A stretch of 64,000 bases of DNA from Verrucomicrobiaceae bacterium UBA7681 (GTDB lineage Bacteria > Verrucomicrobiota > Verrucomicrobiia > Verrucomicrobiales > Verrucomicrobiaceae). The stretch lies in NCBI GenBank assembly GCA_002482965.1, contig DLGZ01000052.1, positions 58,817 to 122,816 on the forward strand. The letters are read 5' to 3'. The stretch's first letter is position 1, and every line of letters starts with the position of its first letter. Below, piece by piece: positions 1 to 7,992 of the stretch. Made by a program: the position numbers and the translations under genes. Below the pieces are notes generated by a model, which worked only from the letters and a program-made list of their open reading frames with translations, did not search any database and was not told where the DNA came from.

Positions 1-1
1 G

Positions 2-1033
2 GCAGACCAAGTCTATCTCGCGACAGCTGACATGGAAACCGAAGAGCAACTCGTGCTCTGCTATGACCGTGCCACAGGAAAGAAGCAATGGGAAGCCGTC
101 GTGCATCGTGGCAACCTCAACACCAAAGGACACAAAATCTCCTCTCAGGCCTCGTCGGATGTCGTGAGCGATGGCGAGCGGTTGTTTGTCAACTTCCTCA
201 ACAACGGCGCCATTTTCACCACCGCACTCGATTTCTCCGGCAAGCAACTCTGGCAGCGCCGCGTGTGCGACTTCCAGGTGCATCAAGGTTTTGGCTCATC
301 CCCAGTCGTTTATCAGTCAGTCGTACTCGTGTCAGCAGATCATCGCGGGGGCGGCAAGATGTCAGGCCTCAACAAACTCACCGGTGAGATCGTCTGGCAG
401 CAGGACCGCCCGCCCGTGGCAAACTATGCCACTCCCGCCGTCGTCAACGCCGCAGGCAAAACACAGGCCGTTCTCGCAGGCTGCAACAAGGTGGAAAGCT
501 TTGATCCCCTCACCGGCAAAAAGTTTTGGAGCATCGACGGCAGCACGGAGGAAACCGTTGTCACTGCGGTGACAGATGGCAGCCGCATCTTCCTCGGCGG
601 TGGCTATCCGAAGACTCACACGATGGCTGTCGAGGCCGATGGCTCTGGCAAAATCGCCTGGGAGAACGTCACACGAACCTATGTACCGTCCATGATCGTG
701 AAGAACGGCCATGTCTTCGCGGTGGGAGACGGCGGACGCGCTGCCTGCTGGAAATCCGCCACCGGTGAAGAGCTGTGGTCGGAGAAAGTGGACCGCGAGT
801 TTTACGGATCTCCCATCATGGCCGATTCGCGCATTTATGTGACGAGCAAAGGCGGTGTCACCTCCGTCTTCGAGGCCACCCCAGAGAAGTTCACCCTGCT
901 GTCGCAAAACCAGCTTGGAGACGAATCCTTCAGCACTCCCGCCATCTGCGACAACCGCATCTACCTCCGCTCCGCCAAGACCAGCCCCACCCGCCAGGAA
1001 TATCTCTGGTGCATAGGCGAGCCAGGAAAGTGA
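2..1033 (+). CDS. PQQ-like beta-propeller repeat protein (5' partial)
   Basis: The reading frame is open from the first bases of the window, so the true start lies upstream; 343 residues are visible. They contain repeated blades with the pattern LTGK..W or ATGKKQW (for example near visible residues 24-29, 133-138 and 169-175), typical of PQQ-like/YVTN beta-propellers of the BamB/quinoprotein fold. In Verrucomicrobia such proteins are usually exported and often accompany oxidative or planctomycete-type cytochrome systems. No PQQ-binding or catalytic residues can be assigned, so a structural or binding propeller is as likely as a dehydrogenase. A second, unrelated member is at the far end of the window. 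Confidence 0.8.
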   Translation, partial: ADQVYLATADMETEEQLVLCYDRATGKKQWEAVVHRGNLNTKGHKISSQASSDVVSDGERLFVNFLNNGAIFTTALDFSGKQLWQRRVCDFQVHQGFGSSPVVYQSVVLVSADHRGGGKMSGLNKLTGEIVWQQDRPPVANYATPAVVNAAGKTQAVLAGCNKVESFDPLTGKKFWSIDGSTEETVVTAVTDGSRIFLGGGYPKTHTMAVEADGSGKIAWENVTRTYVPSMIVKNGHVFAVGDGGRAACWKSATGEELWSEKVDREFYGSPIMADSRIYVTSKGGVTSVFEATPEKFTLLSQNQLGDESFSTPAICDNRIYLRSAKTSPTRQEYLWCIGEPGK

Positions 1034-1112
1034 TCACCTGATCTGCCCTCCGCCTGAGATTGCGCATTTTTTAGGGCCGCAAAATAAGTTTGACCGTCAG
1101 GCGCAATTCTTT

Positions 1113-1134
1113 ACATACCAACCGGTCTGTATGT
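1113..1134. promoter_or_regulatory. Palindromic TetR-type operator overlapping the regulator start
   Basis: The 22-base sequence is a dyad centred on CCGG, with half-sites ACATACCAACC and GGTCTGTATGT. Nine of eleven positions are symmetric, including the outer ACATAC/GTATGT arms. Its right end covers the ATG of the TetR-family gene (1131). Size and symmetry match operators of AcrR/TetR regulators, so autorepression of the downstream genes is the simple reading. This is inferred from sequence only. Confidence 0.65.
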
Positions 1135-1763
1135 CAAAAAAAGCCACCAGCACCAAGCGTGAACGCGATCCCGCCGCAACCCGGCAGCGGTTGATCGACG
1201 CCACAGTTCGCCTCATGCTACAGCAAGGCTTCTCCGGCACCTCAGTAGATCAGATTTGCAAAGCCGCCGGCATGACCAAAGGCGGTTTCTTCCATCACTT
1301 CGAAAACAAGGAGGCCCTCGGCACAGCAGCCGTCGAGTGGTGGGGCCAGATGGGCACCGCCCTCTATGCCGAAGCATGGAAGGACACCACGCTCGATCCG
1401 CTGGAGCAGCTGCACCGCATGTTTGATATCATGGTCGGCTTCACCCGGCGTCCGGATGAAGCAGCCTGCGTCTGCATGGTGGGCATGATGTCTCAGGAAA
1501 TGTCCGCCACGAATCCGGCCTTTCAGGCCGCATGCGAGAAGGAGCTAAATCTCTGGACGGCCAACGTCGCCAGAATGCTCACCGCCGCGAAGAAACGGCA
1601 CAAGCCAAAGTCGAAGTTTGACCCAGTGCAGGTGGCATGGTTTCTTAACAGCCTGTGGCAGGGCTCCATGCTAGTCGGCAAGACCTGCCGCTCTCAGGAA
1701 CTGATTCGTCACAATCTGAAGCTGGCCCGCAACTACGTTGACGGCCTGTTTCAGACGAACTGA
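1131..1763 (+). CDS. TetR/AcrR family transcriptional regulator
   Basis: A 210-residue protein of normal family length. The N-terminal helix-turn-helix spans roughly residues 18-63, with the recognition-helix signature GMTKGGFFHHFENKEAL typical of the AcrR/TetR_N domain. The C-terminal ligand-binding half (about 80-205) is all helical and holds several Cys residues (CVCMVGMM near 120). The ATG lies inside the palindrome at 1113-1134, which leaves no room for a ribosome-binding site; translation may be leaderless. It sits 20 bases before the sigma factor gene on the same strand, which makes it a candidate repressor of the whole downstream series. Confidence 0.9.
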   Translation: MSKKATSTKRERDPAATRQRLIDATVRLMLQQGFSGTSVDQICKAAGMTKGGFFHHFENKEALGTAAVEWWGQMGTALYAEAWKDTTLDPLEQLHRMFDIMVGFTRRPDEAACVCMVGMMSQEMSATNPAFQAACEKELNLWTANVARMLTAAKKRHKPKSKFDPVQVAWFLNSLWQGSMLVGKTCRSQELIRHNLKLARNYVDGLFQTN

Positions 1764-1783
1764 ATCCCATATGTCGACACTGC

Positions 1784-3085
1784 ATGAACGAAACGGCAAT
1801 GCCAATCGACCCCACCAGCGCCCAGTTTGCCACTGAGCATTTCTTTCGGCATGAGTCGGCGCGCTTGGTGGCCACACTCGCGGGTCAGTTCGGCGCGCAG
1901 CGGCTGCAGTGGGTGGAGGACGTGGTGCAGGAGGCGCTCGTACGTGCGCTGCAGACCTGGCCGTATCGCGGCGTGCCGGACAATCCAGCCGCCTGGCTGA
2001 CACAAACCGCACGCCATCTTGCTCTGGATCAACTGCGCCGTGAGCAACGCTGGAACGAGCGTGAGGAAGGCATCTCCGCAGAGCAGGCTCGCTGGATGGC
2101 CGTGCCGGTGGACAAAGCGCCAAGTGATGATGCCCATCTGCGTGACGACACCCTGCGGCTGATGTTTGTGTGCTGCCACCCGCAGCTGTCCGCCGAGGCG
2201 CAGATCGCGCTGGCCCTGCGAACTTTGTGCGGCCTCAGCCCGGCGGAGATCGCAGCGGCGTTTGTCACCAGCGAGGCCGCGATCTCGAAGCGGCTCGTGC
2301 GCGCACGGCAGCGCATTCGCGAACTGGCGCTGCCCTTTGAACTGCCCGAGGCACATGAACTCCCGCAGCGCCTCGATGCCGTGCTGGCCTCCCTCTATCT
2401 GCTGTTCAATGAAGGCTACAAGGCCAGCAGTGGTGAACATCTGGTGCGCTCCGACCTCTGCCATGAGGCGATCCGGCTCACCGAACTGCTGGCCACACAT
2501 CCCGCCACCGGCCAGCAGCAATGCCACGCCCTTCTGGCGCTCATGCTCCTGAGCGCTTCGCGTCTTCCTGCCCGCACCGATGATGCAGGCGGCATCCTCC
2601 GTCTGCATGAGCAGGACCGGAGCCTATGGGATCAATCTCTCATCCATCGCGGAATCCAGCATCTGCAGCTCTCCGCACGGGGCGACACGCTCACGCAGTA
2701 TCATCTGGAGGCCGGCATCGCCGCATGTCACAGCACAGCAGCGAACCACGCGGCCACCAATTGGGCGCGGATTCTCACCCTCTATGATCAGCTCGTGCAG
2801 CTCACGCCCTCACCCGTGGTGGCCTTGAACCGTGCCATCGCCGTGGGGCGCGTGCATGGCGCGCAGTGCGGACTGGAGGCGCTGGCCGCAGTTCAGGGCC
2901 TGGAGGGCTACCTCTCCCTGCACGCCGCACTGGGCACCTTTGCCGCCGAGCTACACCAGCCCCAGGCAGCCGCCGCCCATTACCGCAGGGCACTCGCCCT
3001 CGCCACACTGCCATCGGAACGCAGCTTTTTTGAGCTCCAGATCGCCTCATGTGAAACCGCTTCGCCAGCCAATGCGATAAAATGA
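1784..3085 (+). CDS. ECF42-type RNA polymerase sigma factor (sigma-70 with C-terminal extension)
   Basis: This 433-residue protein has region 2 near residues 35-85 (DVVQEALVRALQTW, VPDNPAAWLTQTARHLALDQL) and region 4 near 120-185 (LSPAEIAAAFVTSEAAISKRL). A long helical extension (about 190-430, DUF6596 then TPR-like) follows, including LYLLFNEGYKASSG. This architecture and length define the ECF42 group, which lacks a classical anti-sigma factor and is thought to be controlled through the extension. ECF42 genes are established neighbours of DGPF/YCII genes, exactly as here. An alternative ATG at 1799 would shorten the protein by five residues. Confidence 0.92.
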   Translation: MNETAMPIDPTSAQFATEHFFRHESARLVATLAGQFGAQRLQWVEDVVQEALVRALQTWPYRGVPDNPAAWLTQTARHLALDQLRREQRWNEREEGISAEQARWMAVPVDKAPSDDAHLRDDTLRLMFVCCHPQLSAEAQIALALRTLCGLSPAEIAAAFVTSEAAISKRLVRARQRIRELALPFELPEAHELPQRLDAVLASLYLLFNEGYKASSGEHLVRSDLCHEAIRLTELLATHPATGQQQCHALLALMLLSASRLPARTDDAGGILRLHEQDRSLWDQSLIHRGIQHLQLSARGDTLTQYHLEAGIAACHSTAANHAATNWARILTLYDQLVQLTPSPVVALNRAIAVGRVHGAQCGLEALAAVQGLEGYLSLHAALGTFAAELHQPQAAAAHYRRALALATLPSERSFFELQIASCETASPANAIK

Positions 3086-3183
3086 AAAAACTTTTGTCCC
3101 CTTGTCCTTTTTCGCCCAGCCCATTCGTCGTCCCTTTGAAACCTCGACATTCCCCCTTCTGAAAGCCTGCTCCCTCTATCGCC

Positions 3184-3576
3184 ATGAACACTGAAACTCC
3201 CCTCCATGACTACCTCGTCCTCTCGCGCGGCCATTGGGACAAGGACAAGCCCAAGGAGCAGATCGACACGGCCATCACAGATTTTTATTCCTGGCTGAAT
3301 CACCACATCGAAGCAGGCAGAATGCGTACAGGCAGCCGCCTCGGTATGGACCACGCCTCCGTCTCAAAGGCAGGCGTCATCACCGACGGCCCCTTCGGCG
3401 AGGCCAAGGAAGTCGTGGGCGGATACTGGTTTGTCAGCGCAGCCAGCCTGCGCGAAGCCGCCGACCTGCTGTCTCACAGCCCCACGCTTCCCTGCGGCCT
3501 CCATTACGAAGTCCGTCCGCTCGATCCCCTGCTTTGCACGGCCTCTAATCTCACCAACGAAACCCCACCCGCATGA
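3184..3576 (+). CDS. YCII-related (DGPF) domain protein 1
   Basis: A 130-residue protein of the DGPF branch of the YCII family, with a ferredoxin-like alpha/beta fold. The signature TDGPFGEAKEVVGGYW is at residues 67-82, preceded by the helical segment ITDFYSWLNHHI. Family members are predicted small enzymes or ligand-binding proteins of undetermined chemistry, and are the hallmark target genes of ECF42 sigma factors. The end overlaps the next gene by four bases (ATGA), so the two DGPF genes are probably translationally coupled. Ninety-eight bases separate it from the sigma factor, enough for its own promoter. Confidence 0.9.
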   Translation: MNTETPLHDYLVLSRGHWDKDKPKEQIDTAITDFYSWLNHHIEAGRMRTGSRLGMDHASVSKAGVITDGPFGEAKEVVGGYWFVSAASLREAADLLSHSPTLPCGLHYEVRPLDPLLCTASNLTNETPPA

Positions 3577-3965
3577 GTCTCCAAAACCCCACTGATGAAT
3601 ATCTGCTGCTCATTCGAGGCACTCACTGGAACCACGGCATGTCCCCTTCTGAACTTCAGCATGTGATGACCGACTTTTACGCCTGGGTGGATCGCCTGGA
3701 CAAGGCGGGCATCCATCGCGGTGCCCAGCCCCTGATGGAAGAGGGCAAGCTCATCTCCGGCCCGAAGGGAGCGAGCGTGACCGACGGCGTCTTTGCCGAG
3801 TCCAAAGAAGCCATCGCCGGTTACTTCCGCATCGCCGTGGGCAGCATGGACGAAGCAGTGCGCATCGCCCAGGAGTGCCCCATCCTCCAATACGGTGCCA
3901 CCATCGAAGTCCGCCCCATCGCCGACCTCTGCCTTCCGATGGCCGAGGTGAAAGCCTCCCTTTAG
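3573..3965 (+). CDS. YCII-related (DGPF) domain protein 2
   Basis: A 130-residue paralogue of the preceding gene, sharing the TDFYAWV helix and the core strand pattern. Its signature is altered to TDGVFAESKEAIAGYF (residues 70-85), so the proline of DGPF is replaced by valine. It starts inside the stop codon of the first YCII gene (ATGA overlap). A heterodimer of the two is possible because YCII proteins often form dimers, but this is inference. The function of the family is unknown. Confidence 0.88.
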   Translation: MSLQNPTDEYLLLIRGTHWNHGMSPSELQHVMTDFYAWVDRLDKAGIHRGAQPLMEEGKLISGPKGASVTDGVFAESKEAIAGYFRIAVGSMDEAVRIAQECPILQYGATIEVRPIADLCLPMAEVKASL

Positions 3966-3996
3966 GAATGATCTCACCACAACCACACACACCACC

Positions 3997-4467
3997 ATGA
4001 GCACACTCGCCTACCCATCCTTCAGCCCTTACATTACCGTCCATGATGCCACCAAGGCCATCGCCTTTTATCACGCGGCCTTTGGCGCAACCGAACGCTT
4101 CCGTCTCGCCGATGCCTCGTCCGGCAAGATCGGCCATGCCGAGCTCGATCTCCAAGGCAGCCTGCTCATGCTTTCAGATGAAAATCCCGCCTGGAACAAG
4201 TCCCCTCAAACTCTCGGCGGCACACCCGTGAAATTCTGCCTCATGGTTGAAAACGCAGATGCCGCCATTGAAAAGGCCGTCGCCGCCGGTGCAACACCGC
4301 TCATGCCTGCCAGCGATCAATTCTACGGCTTCCGCAGCGGCTCCGTGCGCGACCCATTCGGCCATGAATGGATGCTCCAGCACGAGATTGAAAAAGTATC
4401 TCCCGAAGAAATGCAGAAGCGCTGGGATGCCATGCTCGGAAAATGCCAGCCTCCCAAAGACCAGTAA
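3997..4467 (+). CDS. VOC family protein (PhnB/glyoxalase-like)
   Basis: A 156-residue protein with two beta-alpha-beta-beta-beta units of the vicinal oxygen chelate fold. The N-terminal unit starts PYITVHDATKAIAFYHAAFGATE and the C-terminal unit ends with VRDPFGHEWMLQHEIEKVS, the standard PhnB-type layout. Such proteins bind a metal or a small substrate; the specific reaction cannot be read from sequence. It follows the YCII pair by 31 bases with a CACCACC leader and no Shine-Dalgarno sequence. It is one of four VOC domains in this cluster. Confidence 0.88.
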   Translation: MSTLAYPSFSPYITVHDATKAIAFYHAAFGATERFRLADASSGKIGHAELDLQGSLLMLSDENPAWNKSPQTLGGTPVKFCLMVENADAAIEKAVAAGATPLMPASDQFYGFRSGSVRDPFGHEWMLQHEIEKVSPEEMQKRWDAMLGKCQPPKDQ

Positions 4468-4507
4468 TCCCTCACCTCATTTTATAACTCCGCACTCACC
4501 ACACACC

Positions 4508-5047
4508 ATGATCAAAAAAATCCTCCTCGGCCTCGTCGCCATCATTGCCGTCATCTGCATCATCGCCTCCTTCCAGTCCGATGACATGAACATCACCCGC
4601 TCCGCCACCACCACGGCGAGCCCTGAGACGGTCTTCAAAGTGGTGAACGACTTCCGCCAGTGGGATGCATGGTCGCCTTGGTCAAAGCTGGACCCCACGA
4701 TGAAGAAATCCCTCGAAGGCCCGCCTGAAGGCGTGGGCGCCATCTACAAGTGGTCCGGCAACAACGAAGTGGGCGAAGGCAGCACCACTCTGGTGGAGAG
4801 CAAGCCCAATGAGAAAGTCGGCATGAAGCTGGCATTTGTGCATCCCTTTGCTGGCACCAGCGATGTCCAGTTCATCTTCACACCCGAAGGCACCGGCACC
4901 AAGATCACCTGGGCCATGCAGAGCAAGAAGCCCTTCATCGGCAAGATCATGGGCATGTTCATGGACTGCGAAAAAATGTGCGGCGACCAGTTCCTCGAAG
5001 GCCTCGCCAATTTGAAAAAGGTCGCTGAAGCCGCCCCGAAAGCCTGA
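4508..5047 (+). CDS. Membrane-anchored SRPBCC (polyketide cyclase-like) protein
   Basis: A 179-residue protein: an N-terminal hydrophobic segment (residues 3-19, IKKILLGLVAIIAVICI) serves as anchor or signal, then comes a START-like SRPBCC domain with FRQWDAWSPWSKLDPTMK and a C-terminal helix. The ATG at 4508 was chosen because it begins exactly at the hydrophobic segment; the frame remains open upstream across the VOC gene. SRPBCC domains bind hydrophobic ligands in a deep pocket, and are frequent companions of DGPF and VOC genes near ECF42 sigma factors. Confidence 0.85.
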   Translation: MIKKILLGLVAIIAVICIIASFQSDDMNITRSATTTASPETVFKVVNDFRQWDAWSPWSKLDPTMKKSLEGPPEGVGAIYKWSGNNEVGEGSTTLVESKPNEKVGMKLAFVHPFAGTSDVQFIFTPEGTGTKITWAMQSKKPFIGKIMGMFMDCEKMCGDQFLEGLANLKKVAEAAPKA

Positions 5048-5059
5048 CCTGCAACCGCC

Positions 5060-5527
5060 ATGCTCGACCAGCCCACAGCACCCATTCTCACTGAGGCTCA
5101 GATCGCCGCCGTGATCCACATCACCGTGCCTCGTGATCAGATTCAGCAAGTGATGGGACCCGCCATTCAAGAAGTCATCGCTGCTGCTGCCGCACAAGTC
5201 ATCGGCCCCAAAGGGCCGGTGTTTGCACACCACTTCGGCATGACACCCGGCATCTTCAATTTCGAAGTTGGCGTGCCTGTGTCCAGCGCGGTGCAGCCCG
5301 TGGGCCGGGTGAAGCCGGGAGAAATCCCCGGCACCAACATCGTGCGCACCGTTTACACCGGTCCGTATGAGGGACTCGGCCAGGCCTGGGGAGACTTCCA
5401 GGACATCATCGAAGCCCAAGGCCACACACTCGGGCCGAATCTGTGGGAGCGCTACCTCTCCGGCCCGGAGAGCAGTGAAGACTCCGCCACCTTTCGCACC
5501 GAGCTAAATCAAACCATCATACCATGA
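5060..5527 (+). CDS. GyrI-like / AraC effector-binding domain protein
   Basis: A 155-residue stand-alone GyrI-like domain of the SOUL/BacIp fold. Typical features are the start IHITVPRDQIQQVMGPAIQEV, the central strand FNFEVGVPV, and RTVYTGPYEGLGQAW, which includes the YxGPYE motif of the family. Stand-alone members bind cationic or hydrophobic small molecules, and some hydrolyse cyclopropanoid natural products; nothing here decides between these roles. It overlaps the DUF899 gene by four bases, so the two are probably co-translated. Confidence 0.85.
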   Translation: MLDQPTAPILTEAQIAAVIHITVPRDQIQQVMGPAIQEVIAAAAAQVIGPKGPVFAHHFGMTPGIFNFEVGVPVSSAVQPVGRVKPGEIPGTNIVRTVYTGPYEGLGQAWGDFQDIIEAQGHTLGPNLWERYLSGPESSEDSATFRTELNQTIIP

Positions 5528-6294
5528 ACAACCACCCCATCGTCTCCCAAGAGGAATGGCTGGAAGCGCGCCGTGCGCTGCTGACCAAAGAAAAAGCTCA
5601 GATGTCCGCGAACGACGAACTGGCACGGCAGCGCCGCGAACTGCCTTGGGTGCAGATCACCAAGCCCTACCTCTTTTACACGCCCACCGGCAAGGCCTCA
5701 CTGGCCGATCTGTTCGATGGCCGCAGCCAGTTGTTCCTCTATCACTTCATGTTTGGTCCCGATTGGGAGGAAGGCTGCCCCGGCTGCTCATTCCTGTGCG
5801 ATCACGTGGACGGAGCTCGCCAGCATTTTGAACACCATGATCTCTCCTTCGTGGCGGTGTCGCGCGGCCCCATCGACAAATTGGAGGCTTACCGCAAGCG
5901 CATGGACTGGAAGTTCCGCTGGGTCTCTGCTGAGCACACAGACTTCAACTACGACTTCCACATCTCCTTCCCTCCAGAGCGCGTGCAGGACGGCAAGATC
6001 ACCTACAACTTCACAACGCAAGACTACAGCCCGGATTCCGAAGAACTGCCCGGCTTCAGCGTCTTCTACAAAGACGCGGAAGGGCAGATCTTCCACACCT
6101 ACTCCTCCTTCAGCCGTGGCGGTGAGGCACTGCTCGGCGCATACCAATTCATCGACCAGACACCGAAGGGCCGCATGGAAAGTGTGAATGGCAATCTCAT
6201 GGATTGGGTGCGGCGCCATGACCGCTATGAGAATGACGGCCGCGCAGCCGACAAAGAATGCTGCGGCTGCAATTCAACCGCAAAAGCCGCATGA
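5524..6294 (+). CDS. DUF899 thioredoxin-like protein with Cys-rich tail
   Basis: A 256-residue DUF899 protein: the N-terminal helix VSQEEWLEARRALLTKEK is followed by a thioredoxin-like core. The redox motif is GCPGCSFLCDHVD, with Cys85, Cys88 and Cys92, and FYKDAEGQIFHTYSSFSRGG lies near the end. DUF899 proteins are predicted disulfide oxidoreductases and occur repeatedly in ECF42/DGPF clusters. The last 15 or so residues (DKECCGCNSTAKAA) add three more cysteines that look like an extra metal- or thiol-binding tail. The stop codon overlaps the start of a Cys-containing membrane protein. Confidence 0.9.
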   Translation: MNNHPIVSQEEWLEARRALLTKEKAQMSANDELARQRRELPWVQITKPYLFYTPTGKASLADLFDGRSQLFLYHFMFGPDWEEGCPGCSFLCDHVDGARQHFEHHDLSFVAVSRGPIDKLEAYRKRMDWKFRWVSAEHTDFNYDFHISFPPERVQDGKITYNFTTQDYSPDSEELPGFSVFYKDAEGQIFHTYSSFSRGGEALLGAYQFIDQTPKGRMESVNGNLMDWVRRHDRYENDGRAADKECCGCNSTAKAA

Positions 6295-6560
6295 GCAATG
6301 CTGCCTGCCATTGCTCCCGTGGGAAAAAGCTGCGCGCTGTGAAAAACAGCGCCCGCTGGATCATCCCCGGAGTCCTGCTGGCTCTCCTGCCTAAGTGCCC
6401 GCTGTGTCTCGCGGCATGGCTGAGTCTGGTGCTCGGCATCGGCATCTCCTCTTCAACCGCCAGCGTGCTGCATGCCACGCTCCTCACCTTCTGCCTGTTT
6501 TTCTGCACCCTTTTTCTCGTCCGTCACATCTATCTTCTCCGTCATCCACGAATCCCTTAG
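6291..6560 (+). CDS. Small Cys-containing membrane protein
   Basis: An 89-residue protein starting at the ATGA overlap with the DUF899 stop. It begins with a basic, Cys-bearing stretch (NAACHCSRGKK), then two hydrophobic segments (about residues 25-50 and 55-80) with PKCPLCLAAW at the entry of the first. The CPLC motif within the membrane resembles small mercury- or thiol-related membrane proteins such as MerC, but the similarity is too short for a firm call. Its position suggests a membrane partner of the DUF899 protein. The function is unknown. Confidence 0.7.
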   Translation: MSNAACHCSRGKKLRAVKNSARWIIPGVLLALLPKCPLCLAAWLSLVLGIGISSSTASVLHATLLTFCLFFCTLFLVRHIYLLRHPRIP

Positions 6561-6572
6561 CACCTGCTCGCC

Positions 6573-7058
6573 ATGCCCCTTCCCGCCCCCATCGAATCCC
6601 CTCTTTCCGAACGCGAACTCGTCCTCGTGCGTGAAACCGACGTTCCCGCAGCCAAACTTTACGCCGGTTGGACGCAGCCTGATCTGCTCGTCCAGTGGTT
6701 CACACCCAAGCCCTGGACCACCACAGCCTGCGAGATCGACCTCCGCCCTGGCGGCACCTGCAAAACCACCATGCGCAGCCCTGAAGGCGATGAATTCCCC
6801 AATGTCGGTATCTACCTCGAAGTCGTGCCGAACGAGAAGCTCGTCTTCACCGACGCCTATCTGCCGAATTGGGAGCCCAACCCCAATCACTTCTTCACCG
6901 CCGTCCTTACCTGGGAGGCGCTACCCGATGGCAAAACCCGCTTCACCGCCCGCGCCCGCCACTGGACCAAGGAAGCCTGCGAAAAACACGCCGCCATGGG
7001 CTTCATCGAAGGCTGGGGCAAGGCGTTTGATCAACTCGTTGAACTCATGAGCAAGTAA
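6573..7058 (+). CDS. SRPBCC / AHSA1-like domain protein
   Basis: A 161-residue protein of the AHSA1 (activator of Hsp90 ATPase homologue 1-like) branch of SRPBCC. Diagnostic segments are LVLVRETDVPAAKLYAGWTQPDLLVQWFTPKPW at residues 16-48 (quoted in part of the family pattern), the strand DLRPGGTCKTTM, and the C-terminal helix GFIEGWGKAFDQLVELM. Most members are small ligand-binding proteins and not chaperone cofactors. It lies 12 bases after the small membrane protein in the ECF42-associated run. Confidence 0.87.
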   Translation: MPLPAPIESPLSERELVLVRETDVPAAKLYAGWTQPDLLVQWFTPKPWTTTACEIDLRPGGTCKTTMRSPEGDEFPNVGIYLEVVPNEKLVFTDAYLPNWEPNPNHFFTAVLTWEALPDGKTRFTARARHWTKEACEKHAAMGFIEGWGKAFDQLVELMSK

Positions 7059-7079
7059 CCTTCAACCCACCTCACCACC

Positions 7080-7520
7080 ATGGCCCGAGTCAGCACCTAC
7101 CTCAATTTCCCGCGCAACACCGAAGAAGCGTTCGCCTTCTACAAGTCGGTTTTCAAAACCGAATATGTGTGTCCCATCGCCCGCTTTGGCGATATCCCCG
7201 CCAGTCCAGACTGCCCACCTCCCGCAGAGACCGACAAGAATCTCATCATTCACATCGCCCTGCCTACTCTCGGCGACCACGTCATCATGGGCACCGATTC
7301 GCCCGAGTCGATGGGCTTCGACTGCAAGCCGGGCAACAACATGCACATCAATCTCGAACCCGACACCCGCGAAGAAGCCGACCAGCTTTTCAATGCACTC
7401 TCTGCAGATGGCAAAGTCGAGATGCCCATCCAGGATATGTTCTGGGGTGCCTACTTCGGCTCCTTCTCCGACAAGTTCGGCATCCACTGGATGATCAACT
7501 GCATGCAACCCAGAGCCTAA
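7080..7520 (+). CDS. VOC family protein (PhnB-like)
   Basis: A 146-residue PhnB-type VOC protein. The N-terminal unit STYLNFPRNTEEAFAFYKSVF and the C-terminal DMFWGAYFGSFSDKFGIHWMINC are the conserved ends of this family. It is a close paralogue of the next gene and of the N-terminal half of the following fusion gene. Spacing to its neighbours is 21 and 6 bases. The leader CACCTCACCACC has no Shine-Dalgarno sequence. The substrate is unknown. Confidence 0.88.
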   Translation: MARVSTYLNFPRNTEEAFAFYKSVFKTEYVCPIARFGDIPASPDCPPPAETDKNLIIHIALPTLGDHVIMGTDSPESMGFDCKPGNNMHINLEPDTREEADQLFNALSADGKVEMPIQDMFWGAYFGSFSDKFGIHWMINCMQPRA

Positions 7521-7526
7521 CTAGTT

Positions 7527-7973
7527 ATGTCCCCGTCCTATATCCAACCCTACCTCTTCTTCGGCGGTCGCTGTGAAGAAGCCCTCGAGTTCTACAAAAC
7601 CGCCATCGGTGCTGAAGTTGAGATGTTAATGCGCTACAGCGACAGTCCAGATCCCATGCCACCAGACATGCTGCCTGAAGGCTATGAAAGCAAAGTCATG
7701 CACGCCAGCTTCAAAATCGGCAGCAGCGTGATCCTCGCCTCCGACGGCTGCGGTGGTGAGGAGAGCAAAGGCTTTCGCGGCTTCTCACTGTCTCTCGCTC
7801 TGCCAACAGAAGAGGAGACAGAAGGAGCCTTCAATGCCTTGGCCGAAGGCGGCGCTATCAACATGCCCTTGGGCAAGACCTTCTGGTCGCCACGCTTTGG
7901 CATGCTGCAGGACAAATTTGGCATGGGCTGGATGGTCACCGTGGCTCCCATCAAGGATACCAATCCCGCCTGA
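7527..7973 (+). CDS. VOC family protein (PhnB-like)
   Basis: A 148-residue PhnB-like protein, beginning PSYIQPYLFFGGRCEEALEFY and ending with FWSPRFGMLQDKFGMGWMV, in the same arrangement as its upstream neighbour six bases away. The pattern SYIQPYLFF...EEALEFYKTAIGAE is typical of proteins annotated as glyoxalase/bleomycin resistance or PhnB. It is probably a product of local duplication within the cluster. No metal ligands can be assigned with confidence. Confidence 0.88.
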   Translation: MSPSYIQPYLFFGGRCEEALEFYKTAIGAEVEMLMRYSDSPDPMPPDMLPEGYESKVMHASFKIGSSVILASDGCGGEESKGFRGFSLSLALPTEEETEGAFNALAEGGAINMPLGKTFWSPRFGMLQDKFGMGWMVTVAPIKDTNPA

Positions 7974-7992
7974 ATTCCACCATCTCCCCGCC

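Noticed and set aside
1772..1777. TGTCGA before the ECF42 gene, resembling the -35 element that I recall for ECF42 promoters
   Set aside because: It lies only a few bases before the predicted start codon and no convincing -10 element follows at a proper distance outside the coding region, so it cannot be called a promoter.
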